From Heligmosomoides polygyrus polygyrus (Eukaryota > Nematoda > Chromadorea > Rhabditida > Heligmosomidae), in the NCBI GenBank assembly GCA_947396885.1, contig OX377201.1, forward strand, positions 4,631,879 through 4,695,878: DNA of 64,000 bases. Reading direction: 5' to 3'. The notes under the pieces are model-generated. The model ran no database searches, was not told the DNA's origin, and saw nothing but the letters and a program-made list of their open reading frames with translations. The translations under genes and the position numbers were made by a program. Each line of letters opens with the position of its first letter. The stretch's first letter is position 1. Positions 53,846-64,000 of the stretch are shown piece after piece.

Positions 53846-54750
53846 TTAGGGTGGGGAAAAAGTAATGAGACTCTCCATGCCGTGCTCATATATTTCGTGA
53901 CTGGAGTCGGTTTAGTGCTTCTCGTATTTGTATGCTTGTTTGCTACTTACTGAAGGCCACCTGAGAAGTTACCACTTCCGCCCTTTCCAGAAGCATGCCA
54001 AAACCCCAGTCTGTCTGATGCCGAAACTCCAATCTGACGAGTCCACCTGTGTCGCGCAAATCTCGCCCAATTCCCATCCCCGAGCAGCCTGGGCTCAATG
54101 GTCATGCAGGATGAGAAGAACATCTTCTACCTTAATCCTACCAAGCAGCCAGTCTGGGTGAGGCCTGGTGTCCTGTTACCGACCTTCGTTCGGCGGGATT
54201 TTCACGGCGAGAAGCACCTTCTAAGTTTTTGAGTGTGCGCCCATGAACCATTATACTGGAAGCTGCTTTCCAAAAGCACGACGATGGAATCCAAGACCAT
54301 GGCGAACGAATAGAAGAGATTGACCGGCGACTCGCACTTATTCTGTCTCAGCGCTTCAAGAAGATCCTCCTCTTCTACAATGCAGCACCCCATCGGGTAA
54401 AAGTGACCACGGATAAGTTGCTCAGCTGAGCTACGTTCACATGCCTCACCCACCGTATTCGCCGGACATCTCTCCATGCGACTATCGCTGCTTCTAGAGC
54501 CTATAGGACTTCATGGTAGGAAGGGACGCAAGGACCCAAGCAGACCTCGACAACCATAACGAGCAGTGGATCAGCACCAGACTCAAACAGTTCTGGAAGA
54601 TGGGATCAGGAAGATGGCTGATCGATGGCAGCAAGGTCACTGACCTTAATGACAAATACATTCCTCAACACTGTTCAGCTGTAATTGAGTTATGAAGAGA
54701 TAAAAAATTTGTTGAATTTGTCTCATTACTTTTGCCCCCCCCCCCCCTAA
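53846..54750 (+). pseudogene. Decayed Tc1/mariner-type element
   Basis: TTAGGGTGGGGAAAAAGTAA then TGAGAC at the left, inverted at the right (GTCTCATTACTTTTGC, a C run, CCTAA), with TA on both outer sides (53,844-53,845; 54,751-54,752). Inside, plus-strand remnants MQDEKNIFYLNPTKQPVWV and ILLFYNAAPHRVKVTTDKL follow the order of catalytic motifs one and two, with the second Asp apparently lost (YNAAPH). Stops and shifts throughout. Confidence 0.8.
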
Positions 54751-55194
54751 TACATAGGTGAAACATAAATTGCTAAATCAGATCGAGCGAAGAATTGCGT
54801 ATTGTACGTTAAATGGAACTGAGAAGTAAGTTGAATATTGATTCAGTAATAAACGAACAAAAGCGGCTGCGCAAAAACCACCAGAATTTTCCGGTCAACC
54901 TAATTCTAAGACTCCGCGTTTAATGTGATAGAGATTACTGCCTTCAGAATAATGAGGTTAACGTGACGGTGTAGGGTTCAAATTGCAGTTAACAGTGAAT
55001 AAGCGGGAGAATTCAGCTCGTGTAATCGTCCATTACTGAAATCACGAAGAGCTCGGCAACAATCCAGAAGTACAAAAGCGGGTTGAATTCTATTAGGGGA
55101 CGAATGCCGCCGAACCTTGCTGAAACAAATTATTGCTATTTTCTAGTAATCCTCCTCATGAAGTGCTCAGCACTTAGGTGAATTAAGATCGGAA

Positions 55195-55488
55195 CAGGGT
55201 GCATGTAGCGCAGTCGGAGGGGGCGCCGGCTGTCGCGCACACTCGATATCAGGTTCTTGTCTCGGGTTTCCCGCGCAGGCTTTCCGAGCCTCCCATCCCT
55301 CCGGGGTCGGTGAATTGCAACCAGACTTGTCTGGCAAGAATAGAGCTCTGACATCTTCGTTGGCTGGCCACCGCAAGTCATTGTATGGTCAAATGCGCCT
55401 TCAAATCGCCTCCACGACATCCCATAGGAGTAGAATGCGTGGCGCATCCCAAAAGGGACTGAATACGTCGTCCTTTATCCTGTATCCC
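55195..55488 (+). repeat. tRNA-derived SINE copy with 12-bp target duplication
   Basis: TTAAGATCGGAA lies at 55,183-55,194 and 55,489-55,500, perfect copies. Tail TTTATCCTGTATCCC. Confidence 0.95.
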
Positions 55489-55836
55489 TTAAGATCGGAA
55501 AAATGTGTCTAATTGATAATCAAGCCTTGTATCAGCATGGCTTGTACACATTAACAGTGCTTATTGTGCACGTGAAAATGCTGTCGATTTCTCATATTCC
55601 CACGTTTCGAGAACCATTTGTCGGCGAGCCGGCGAAATTTGCGCCTGTGTTCGCCGGCATTTCCAGTGTATTGCTGTCAGAAAAAGTCCAATCACACGTA
55701 TGTGAATAGACCGAAAGCCAGTGCCGAGCTTTGCCTTCATCCAGCTCACAATTCTCTGGGCTTATTGAGTTTCAATCACATCTTCTTTTTTTTTGACTCT
55801 GAGGACTCCAGGGTCAGCAGAATCATCAACAGCCTA

Positions 55837-55927
55837 CCGCCCTCTAACGGTGAAAATACCGCCAAACCACCTGATATGACATTCATTCAGCATCAGATAT
55901 GACGGTATTTCCACCGTTAGAGGGCGG
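55837..55927. repeat. 91-bp palindromic MITE
   Basis: CCGCCCTCTAACGGTG with AAAATACCG at the left is matched inverted by CGGTATTTCCACCGTTAGAG and GGCGG at the right, arms of about 30 bp with few mismatches. TA lies on both sides (55,835-55,836; 55,928-55,929), the target duplication of a Tc1/mariner-mobilised element. Confidence 0.9.
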
Positions 55928-56475
55928 TAAGCGATTGACGAGCATCAGAAGGGACGTCTGCCATGTCTTCTGCGAGTGAGTAGGAATGCTATTGACAGAC
56001 GGGTGTCTATCTCATTATCAGTAAGACTGCTGCAGATAAAGGTGGTCATTATCACCAGACCTCGCAGCCGTACACCAACACGCACCCAGTCCAGTCCCAT
56101 TTCAAGCCAAAAGCAGCCCCATTGAGCTTTTGGCTTGAAACGATCCGATTAAACGCCCAACTTGCGACGACTTCTCCTCCAATACCCTTACAGATTCGGT
56201 TAATCCCTTAGCTTTACATTTAGAAATTGTCTTTTTTATTGATTGTTTTTTGTCAGTCTCAAATCATGATTGATCATCTTTCATTTTCAAAAAATTCAAA
56301 TTATTGTGAAAGTGTCATCATCACTTACAAGTGTCTGAATGGGATAACTCTGCAACCGTCCAAAATGATCATTTAGTTTGTCGAAATATGAAAGTAAAAC
56401 GTCGTTTACGAGAAATGTCTCCTTCGATCCCCCTTGATTTTGTGAAGTTTTATTTCGCTCCTGATATGTACATAG

Positions 56476-56773
56476 TGGGCGCGTGTAGCGCAGTCGGAGG
56501 AGGCGCCGGCTGTCGCGTGCACCCGATTCCAGGTTCCTGGTTCGGATTTCCTGCTCAAGCCAACTAAGCCTTCCATCTCTCCGGGGTCGGTGAATTGGTA
56601 CCAGATTTGTCTGTGAAGGATAAAGCGATAACGTATTCATCGGCTGGCCACCGCAAGTCACTGCATGGCCAAATACGCATTCAAATCGCATCCACGACGA
56701 CATCCCGTGGAAGTAGAATGCGTGGCACATCTCAAAAGGGATTTAATAAAGCCGTTCTTTATCCTCTATTCTT
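56476..56773 (+). repeat. tRNA-derived SINE copy with 11-bp target duplication
   Basis: TATGTACATAG flanks it at 56,465-56,475 and 56,774-56,784. Standard head GGGCGCGTGTAGCGCAGTCG. Confidence 0.95.
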
Positions 56774-56789
56774 TATGTACATAGCACAT

Positions 56790-58060
56790 TGCATAATTTT
56801 TCTTTGCGTGTGTAGTGCATGCTTTAAATAAATAAGTAAATAAATTGATGCACGTTAGCTATTTTCTTAACGAAATTAAATCTACTAGTTGATGCTGGCT
56901 TTTCAAATATGAATTTTTTGCACTGCTATAAAATAAATAGATAGAAAGTTACTCATTAAAGGTGAATGTTTTTTAATGTTTATTTGCATTGTCTGAAGCT
57001 CCAAAAATCAGAATGAAGATTAAAAAGACAGTCTAGACTACAATCTAAAGCAGTCTAATTCTAAAATACGTCGGAGGAATCTTCGAGGAATTCCGACGTC
57101 CAATTCCACATGACGAGCTGTAGCAGCAGAAATAAAACGAGCTCTCTTCACCGGCTTCATTCCTTGCACCACCTCTCCACTCTGCTTGAAACTTTGAAGC
57201 TTGAAAATGTTTATTTAACTCTTAATTCATTTTAATTTAACTGAACACTTTTCTAAGTCAAGCTGACCACATCTCATCTTTAACAGAACACTTTTTAAAC
57301 CAAACTGGAAAATTTTCAAGATGTTCAAATTTGAAATAAAGCTAAAATAGACACATTCTAAAGAAGGTACAGTTAAAAAAGGTGTAGTGTCAAGTGCGGT
57401 GTAAGGGAAAGGACAAAAGTAGAATTAAAAAAATGTTACAGTTTTATTTTTGCAGTGTATCTTAAGGGAAATGGTATGCAATCGGAATACTTACAAAATT
57501 CATATTTTTTGAACAAAGCAGTATTTTTAGATTTATTCTGAGATATCGCAAGGGGGTAGAGATTGCGCCGTGCATTTATTCGATACATCGCGATGCCTAT
57601 TGCGACTGGTATTGTTAATGCTGATCACATAGTTCATGTTAGTTTTGTTTGAAAATGTCGCACGTTTAAATCATCAAGCAGTCATGCTTAGCGCTCCAGT
57701 TTCTGAAGCAATTCCTCCTCTTTGAGCAACCTTGAAGCACTTGTCCTATGTATAATCCATCTTTTGACTCCATCTCTCTTTTTCGCGTTTTTCCAAAGAG
57801 TGGACGAAAAAGAGAACGACGTTGATTTATCGTCTTGCAAAGCGCTAAACGGTCACTTCGTTTTCGGAACATCTGAAAGTCGTATTTTGCAAACTCTGCA
57901 CGAATTTTTTGCGTCTCTTTTTCACATAGTAGCTGTCAGCGCTCTATCACTGTTTATTTTGTGATATAGACGAAAGAGAGCAGATTTAGTTATACTGTTT
58001 AAAGTTCTGTCATGATAGCTTTTCATTGACCCACTTGGGTTTCTTGGTGCCCTTTGACAA
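56790..58060. other. No gene recognised
   Basis: AT-rich; short open frames only. An open piece near 57,720-57,960 has a hydrophobic start but no splice framing or family motif. Confidence 0.4.
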
Positions 58061-58067
58061 CTAACAA

Positions 58068-59230
58068 ATGAGGGGATCTCAGACTCCACCTGCCAATCCC
58101 AAGGTCAAAGGTGGGGTCAAGTTTCCTCATTTACAGGATCAACATCAATACTTTGGAAGGCATATTCGTGCTAATTGTAATACGTCCATGTTACGAACAT
58201 ATAACATATTTAAGGCATTAGTCACTAGGAATAGATCTGTTCTTCTTAGGGTGTACAAGACTTATACAAGACCTGATGTTATGCAGCAATGCAACGTCAT
58301 CGCAAAGGTGTATGCTAATGACGTAAAGATTTATGAAACTATTGCAGGCTCAGAGGATGTATGTGTGCTTCAGAATGCAATAGATTTGATGGCTGATTGG
58401 GCGAAAAGGTGGCAGTTGCCGCTATCTCCTCAAAAGGCTGGAGTCTTACATCTTTGTTCTTGAACGGAAATGCTTTCTCATTGAAGGATGTGCTTTATGC
58501 GAAGTGGACTCTGTCAAGGATTTGGGTTTTCACATAGAAATAACCTAGACTTTGGAAGGCATATGCGTGCTATATGTAATACGGCGATGCTACGAACATA
58601 TAACATCTTTAAGGCATTAGTCACTACACTCACTCACTAGGAATAAATCTGATCTCCTTAGGGTTTACAAGACTTATATACGTCCCCTTGTTGAATCAAG
58701 TGTGTCTGTATTTGCTCCGTATAAAAAAAGGACATCTATACTATAGAGAAAGTACAGAACAACTTCACCAGGAAGCTTCTTCCTAGAATAGGGAGTTTCG
58801 TATATTCACGTGTACCGAAGGCATCGATCAGAAATAAATATTTTGGATTGCCATCCCTAGATACAATACCGCTCAAATTCTTCGCAAAAAAGACGCTTTG
58901 CAACGGATTAATCCGTCACAAAGCGTCGCATAGCCATAACTCTTTTCAAAGTTATTTGAATAAAATCTAATTAACACCATTAGAAGCCCCGTCTCATTTT
59001 CTATCCAGCGATCTAAACATCATCTAAAACGATTGCACAGTGACCTAGTTATTCCTCGGCTCCGTCAATTGATTTACGATCCCTCCGAGATTCCCAGTGG
59101 CATGTCCTTAAGGATTTTCGTTGACGAGGTTAATCGAAACTCAGAATTCCTCTATTGTTTCAGCAGATCTGTATTTGTTACGCATCATGTGTCATTGAGG
59201 TACTGAATAGTGCCAAGTTTGAATAACATA
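58068..59230 (+). pseudogene. CR1-type retrotransposon relic with internal duplication
   Basis: Plus-strand text: VYANDVKIYETIAG (the catalytic YADD has become YAND), LMADWAKRWQLPLSPQKAG, then after shifts RNNLDFGRHMRAICNTA, KVQNNFTRKLLPRIGS. A stretch of about 135 bp (GGAAGGCATATTCGTGC to CAAGACTTATACAAGA) occurs at 58,150 and again at 58,556 in the same direction. Confidence 0.82.
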
Positions 59231-59718
59231 GGCCCGATTTCGGATAAGCGCAAACGCGCGGATACCTAAGATTCAGTTAAGAATTACCCAACTAGTAACC
59301 TGCTACAAAAAACAGTATTCTACTATTCCATTGCGGGAACAATGGTTTTCATAAAAAGTGTAAAATGGCTTTGAGAAATGCACAGAAATGACTAGATTTT
59401 CTTTTTTCCAACAAGGGATTGGTGCAATTTCAATATGCGGCGTAGAATTTCTACTATCTTTGGACTTCGGTTGCTCCTGTACAGGATAAGTACGAAAGCC
59501 GTGTTTTTTGTGGTCTACAATTTCCACAAGCACATTTGAATCTAAAAAGAACGAAAAGATTTTGGCCGTTCAAAGTGGATTTCTATGCGGCCAAAGTTTG
59601 ACCAAAACAACAGAAAATTTCGTTTCAGTCGCTTACCTCTTTATGGATGAGTTTATTCGAAAAATCAACTGGACAGCATTTCTCAGCTTGTTGCGCTTTC
59701 CACAAATGTAATATTGTC
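59231..59718. other. Possible exon remnants, unclear
   Basis: On the minus strand 59,533-59,395 follows a TTTTTAG and is open (VLVEIVDHKKHGFRTYPVQE, HIEIAPIPCWKK). No family, no partner exons; listed with 59,719-59,934 as a possible gene. Confidence 0.2.
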
Positions 59719-59934
59719 CTATTCAAACTGAAAACCATTTTCACCTCTTCGGCCGCCGAAACCTCGCCGCAGGGCTTTTGACATCTGCCTTGTACACAAG
59801 CTCATATACTTTACCACCGATTCTGGGCCTTGTAGAATTTTCAAGATGAAGACTTCGCACACAAGAGCTGCCTCCGCTAAGCTACAGCTACCTCGGCCAA
59901 GAACCAATTCACGAGCGATGTCATCACTTATAGG
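59719..59934 (-). CDS. Possible coding exon, unknown
   Basis: Minus-strand open stretch (ELVLGRGSCSLAEAALVCEV), followed in an alternative frame by PRIGGKVYELVYKADVKSP. The region has coding-like composition and ends at CGAAGAG, then GTGAAA as possible donor. A link to protein kinases was considered but is not supported by a full motif. Confidence 0.2.
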   Translation of the reverse strand, partial: PISDDIARELVLGRGSCSLAEAALVCEVFILKILQGPESVVKYMSLCTRQMSKALRRGFGGRRGENGFQFE

Positions 59935-61029
59935 GCAGGTAGTTTATACCTGAAATTCTCTGAGCACCTTCAGTTTCCCCTAACACCGAGACAATTCAGA
60001 AGCCGAGATGAAAGTTTGTTGCTCAGATTTGAAATTGGTTGAATAGTATGATTGTTTGTAAGTATTGTATCACTGCTTGTATGTATTGTCCCTGTGCTCT
60101 TTTTTGTGTTTGTTTCTGTGTTTGTTTTCTAACGTATTGTCTTATGCAACTGTAATAAACAATAACAATAACAATCAGAACGCTCAACATCCTGCATTCC
60201 TAGCATAAAATTGCTCCGTCACCTAGCTCTTTATCCCTTCTTAGCGTGTTTGTTACAGTCTTGCCACTGATGATTACGACCCGTGCCTTAAAATTAATTA
60301 ATAAATTAATTTACTTTACTTACTTAGGTGCAGAAGCGTTGCTAACATTCATTTTGTAGTTTTCCTTGTCATATTAAAGCAGCTTTGGTAGAATTCGCTA
60401 AAGTACAACAACAGTCCTTTTTTGCCTTTGTTGGAGTCAACTGGCCTATTTAGGATACTTTCGATTCGAATTATTTCGGGATTTTCAGGTCCCAGAGCGG
60501 AAGCCATTGCTTTGAGTGTTTCTAATGTTGCTCTTTTTTTTGTCGATAGGTCCTATGTTCTGAATCACTCATACATGTATAGTTCTTGGGAGGTGAACGC
60601 CTTTCCCCTGTGATATCGTTCATTGAATTCCGTTATCGCCAATAATAGAAAGTGACGCTGCTGACTGATATTGCTCTCGGATATCATTGATATCATCTTG
60701 GCACAGCGCTCTGTTGTCATAACTGTTACTCCGCACGCCTTCCTCTAATAATTACCTTCTGAAGCATTTATTCCTGCCTCGAAAGGAAACAGATGCTCCG
60801 ATCGGCTTCTCTGATTAAATCCATTTATAACTCCAATCCAATCTAGCTCTTATACGATGTGTCAGCTCTGTATGACTTCTTGAGAAGCCGTTTTTAATAT
60901 CAGTTAGTTGAGCAGCTTATCGGAATAAGACGCGCCGTCGCTTTTCGATTTCAGTAGTCGTTCACCTGAAGCTGCAGCGTATTGAATAAAGCAAGTATGG
61001 TTCAAGAGTATGGTTCATCTGCCTGCTGC
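59935..61029. other. No gene recognised
   Basis: Contains AATAAC repeats at 60,155-60,175, which may be the tail of a lost retroelement, and ordinary AT-rich sequence. Confidence 0.4.
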
Positions 61030-61770
61030 CCGCAGTCCACAAGTTGTTCAATTGAATCATCCTGAATATGATTAGCAGAACGCTGGGCGAAGGATGAGAA
61101 CATTCAGCACGACCGACCACATACACACCATTACGAAGCTCATCGAAGTGTCGCGAGAGTACAAGCTGCCGCTGTGCCTTACGTTCATCGACCTGAAGAG
61201 GGCATTCGACTCCGTCGACACTGAAGCGATCGCCGAGGCCCTGCTCACTCAGGGTGTTCCTACTCAGTACAACTGAGTCCTTCAAGAGCTGTACAGTGGA
61301 TTCACGACCAAGCTCTCACCATTCTACAACGACATCGTCATCGATGTAAAGAGAGGGGTTTGGCAGGGGGATACCATATCCACGAAGCTCTTCAGTGCCA
61401 CCCTCGAAAACGTGCGCGAACTGGAATGGGAAGACACGGGAGTGAAGGACGACGGCCGGCAGCTGCAACATCTTCGCTTCGCTGACGACATCGTGCTCAT
61501 AACACCGAGCATCAGCCAGGCGGAGCGAATGCTAGACGACTCCGATCGTGTATGTGGGAATGTTGGACTGCAGCTGAATCTTACGAAGACGATGTTCATG
61601 AGGAAGGGACGAGTTTCTGATGCCTCATTCTCGCTCAACGGAACGAATGCCTCCGATACCCCCAGCTACGTGTATCTGCATCGCGAAGTCAACATGGCCA
61701 ACGACCTAGCGCCGAAGCTGAGGAGAAGGAAACGAGCGGATTGGGGAGCTCTCATAAGAAAGAGGGTGCA
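61030..61770 (+). pseudogene. RTE retrotransposon fragment keeping the catalytic box
   Basis: Same family as at 24.2 kb: [36 protein letters not shown], stop TGA at about 61,275, KRGVWQGDTISTKLF, RFADDIVLITPSISQ (intact Asp pair), [23 protein letters not shown], breaking off at about 61,765. Truncated at both ends. Useful as reference for what was deleted at 26.8 kb. Confidence 0.87.
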
Positions 61771-62225
61771 TTTTTGATTTGAAATGTATCCAATTCGACG
61801 TGAAAACGATTTGAAACGTTTCATCCAGATAGATAGATAGAATGTTTACATTGGTAGAGGCGTGGCGCACACAACAGTGTTTAGACTGAGTGGAAAGGTA
61901 TTTTCTTGGCCGTGTTGCTGATTCTTGGCTATAAGCCTTGAAAACTCATAACTTTCCTTACAACCTGATATTAATGACGCTCTATTTGCATGCATCAGAA
62001 TTACCGGTTCGCTTCGACGCCTGACTTCTGTGTAATCAACGGCGGAAACCCTTCTCCCGCCGATGATTCATTTGTTTTCTTCCTTCATAACAGTAATAAG
62101 GCGCAAACAGAAGTGATGATTGATTTTCTGCACTGCTGCAAGCAACCGATGCCCCGCAGTCGAACTCCATTGCCTATTGCCTATATAAATTAATTCTGTA
62201 GAATTTTCAGGTACTAAGTTGCAAG

Positions 62226-62527
62226 AAGGGCGTGTGTAGCGCAGTCGGAGGAGGCGCGACTGTCGCGTGCACCCGATACCAGGTTCCTGGTTCGGATTTC
62301 ACGCTCAGGCCAACCAAGCTTTCCATCCCTCCGGGGTCGGTGAATTGCTACCAGACTTGTCTGGGAAGGATAAAGCGCTGACTTGTTCATCAGTTGGCCA
62401 CCGCAAGTCATTGTATGGCCAAATACGCATTCATGTCGCCTCCACGACATCCCGTAGAAGTAGAATGCGCTGGCGCATCCGAGAAGTGATTGAGTAACGC
62501 CGTCCTTCATCCTTTATCCTTTTTAAA
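62226..62527 (+). repeat. tRNA-derived SINE copy
   Basis: Head GGGCGTGTGTAGCGCAGTCG, tail CCTTCATCCTTTATCC. TTGCAAG on both sides (62,219-62,225; 62,528-62,534) is a short target duplication. Confidence 0.93.
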
Positions 62528-63119
62528 TTGCAAGCAAACCTTTCTTCTGCACTGTCTACTGGTGATGAGACTCGAAGCCAAAATTTTCGCTTTGATGACT
62601 TGTACTTCATTGTGCGCATTGTGCGTACGATGTCAGGGTTGTCTGATTTTGGTCTGCTCATCATCCTTGATATCATTTGTCTCGCTTGTCCGGGCGTAAA
62701 TACCTATACCTGTTGGTATGCGTCGTGAACTCTGCTTCTTCATGCGCTTTGGTTTTTGTAACGGCGCCTTAAAGTGGTGTTCTGAAGGTGTTCTGAAGGC
62801 TGCGACACATACACAAAGAAGAAAAGTGATCTATTATTGTTTAGCCCCACTTTATCCTTCATTATTCGCACTTCTATTCACACTATTAAGCTTTGTTTGA
62901 CATACATATAAACCACGTAGAATTTTAAAGAGAATAAATGGGACTTATAATTAGAAAAGAAAGAATAATAAAGGCTCATTTCGCCATTGTCTTCAGACGA
63001 ACCTCCGTGTTGTGCTTCTTCCGTTGCGGTTCAGTGACGAAGAGATATTTCAAATTTCAAGCTACCTTTGAATCTTGTCTGCATGAGAAAAGAGACAGGA
63101 ATTGGAAGTAAAAAATAAA

Positions 63120-63436
63120 CGATAAAGAAGGCGTTATTCAATCCTTTTTAGGGTGCGCCACGCATTCTACTTCTACGGGATGCGCCACGCACGCATTCTA
63201 CTTCTACGGGATTGGGATCGTCTAAGCGATATGAATGCGTATTTGGCCATACAATGACTTGCGGTGGCCAACTGATGAACAAGTCAGCGCTTTATCCTTC
63301 CCAGACAAGTCTGGTAGCAATTCACCGACCCCGGAGGGATAGAAGGCTTGGTTGGCCTAGGCGGGAAACCCGAACCAAGAACCTGATACGAGTGCACGCG
63401 ACAGCCGGCACCTCCCCCAACTGCGCTACATGCGTC
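63120..63436 (-). repeat. tRNA-derived SINE copy with internal tandem duplication
   Basis: Near the 3' end, GGGATGCGCCACGCATTCTA and CTTCTACGG are repeated in tandem (63,151-63,211); the rest is standard, ending at the A box side CTGCGCTACATGCG. Confidence 0.9.
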
Positions 63437-63592
63437 CTCATGAGAACACAGAATAGCTTGTTGTGGCCAGGACAAGCCAGTGTTCAACCCGTTTTTGTAC
63501 TCCTGGATTGTTGCCAAGTTCTTCGATGTAACAGTGATGGACGACCGTACGAGCTGAATTCTCCTGCGCTTTATATTGTTAACTTTAATTTG

Positions 63593-63682
63593 GCTTGGTT
63601 GGCCTGGGCGGGAAATCGAACCAGGAACTTGGTATCGGTTGCACGCGACAGCCGGTACCTCCTCCGATTGCGCTACATGCGC
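63593..63682 (-). repeat. Solo tRNA-like head of the SINE
   Basis: Only the tRNA-like first 90 bp of the SINE is present (GGCCTGGGCGGGAAATCG, AACCAGGAACTTGG, CGATTGCGCTACATGCGC), 155 bp from the copy at 63,436 and in the same orientation. Body and tail are missing. Confidence 0.8.
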
Positions 63683-64000
63683 AGTGGAATTGGAAGTAGG
63701 ATATGAAAAAGGAAATGAGATAACTTAAAAGAAACTAAGTTAGTGTTAGAGTTGTAAGTTAAGATTTTTCAGCAGTTCCCCAACAACTCAGCCTCATTTC
63801 ACAGTTTTATAGAAGGGAATTTCTTAAAGATCTCCCTTAATTATTTTGCTTCATGAATGTCTTCCCTGCGAAATATTTCGTTTCCACTTTGATCCCCCTA
63901 TGAACCAGAATATTTTACAATCCTACATAGCCTCTAATGGCTGGGCACTGGATGCACATTTCGCCCACGTTAATGCAGAAAAGGGAACGAATGCTTCACG

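Noticed and set aside
62214..62510. Long open frames in SINE copies (also at 2,317-2,934, 4,029-4,400, 56,296-56,730)
   Set aside because: The same frames appear in every SINE copy in both directions and run past the SINE ends by chance; no protein family.

Overview
The window looks like genomic DNA of a parasitic nematode, probably a strongylid (hookworm-like). The evidence is a nematode cuticle collagen with KR cleavage site and Cys clusters, splice sites of the TTTCAG type, a divergent GSK3-type kinase of the kind expanded in nematodes, and RTE, CR1 and Penelope-type retroelements in the company of mariner relics. The species cannot be fixed from sequence alone. A run of 200 N lies at 35,156-35,355.

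Three multi-exon host genes could be rebuilt from splice phase. (1) A cuticle collagen on + at 2,954-5,905: seven exons, 288 residues seen, first exon(s) not found. (2) A complete SLC36-type amino acid transporter on + at 19,738-30,171: ten exons, all phases compatible, 470 residues, with introns swollen by transposons. (3) A GSK3-like protein kinase on - at 45,437-40,061: eight exons, 327 residues seen, N-terminal exon missing. A small single-pass membrane protein on - (9,628-9,227) is a probable single-exon gene with TATA box and poly(A) signal. Four weaker exon candidates are listed with low confidence.

The rest is dominated by mobile DNA. A tRNA-derived SINE of about 300 bp (head with A and B boxes, TTTATCC tail) occurs about 15 times, many copies with 7-13 bp target duplications. 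A second tRNA-like family has four copies. Around 12.6-19.2 kb a Penelope-like element with GIY-YIG domain has been split by a CR1 retrotransposon with both ORFs intact; a GGGAAAC heptamer just before the ORF1 stop would join ORF1 to ORF2 by a -1 frameshift. An RTE lies in a transporter intron and has lost the catalytic aspartates of its reverse transcriptase. Further RTE and CR1 pieces occur at 6.2, 7-8.3, 33.9-34.6, 37, 42, 53, 58-59 and 61 kb.

Mariner/Tc1-type relics occur at 0.7-2.0, 36.1-38.3, 41.3-42.1 and 53.8-54.8 kb, several with other elements nested in them. Hairpin and TIR elements (MITEs, a hAT-like element inside another TIR element) are concentrated at 18.5, 21.6, 32.7, 38-40, 44, 46.6-50.2 and 55.8 kb. 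Tandem arrays lie at 28.8-29.15 kb (about 127-bp unit, ATCGAT-rich) and 51.4-52.4 kb (TCCG, then a 42-bp minisatellite, then a purine-rich array).
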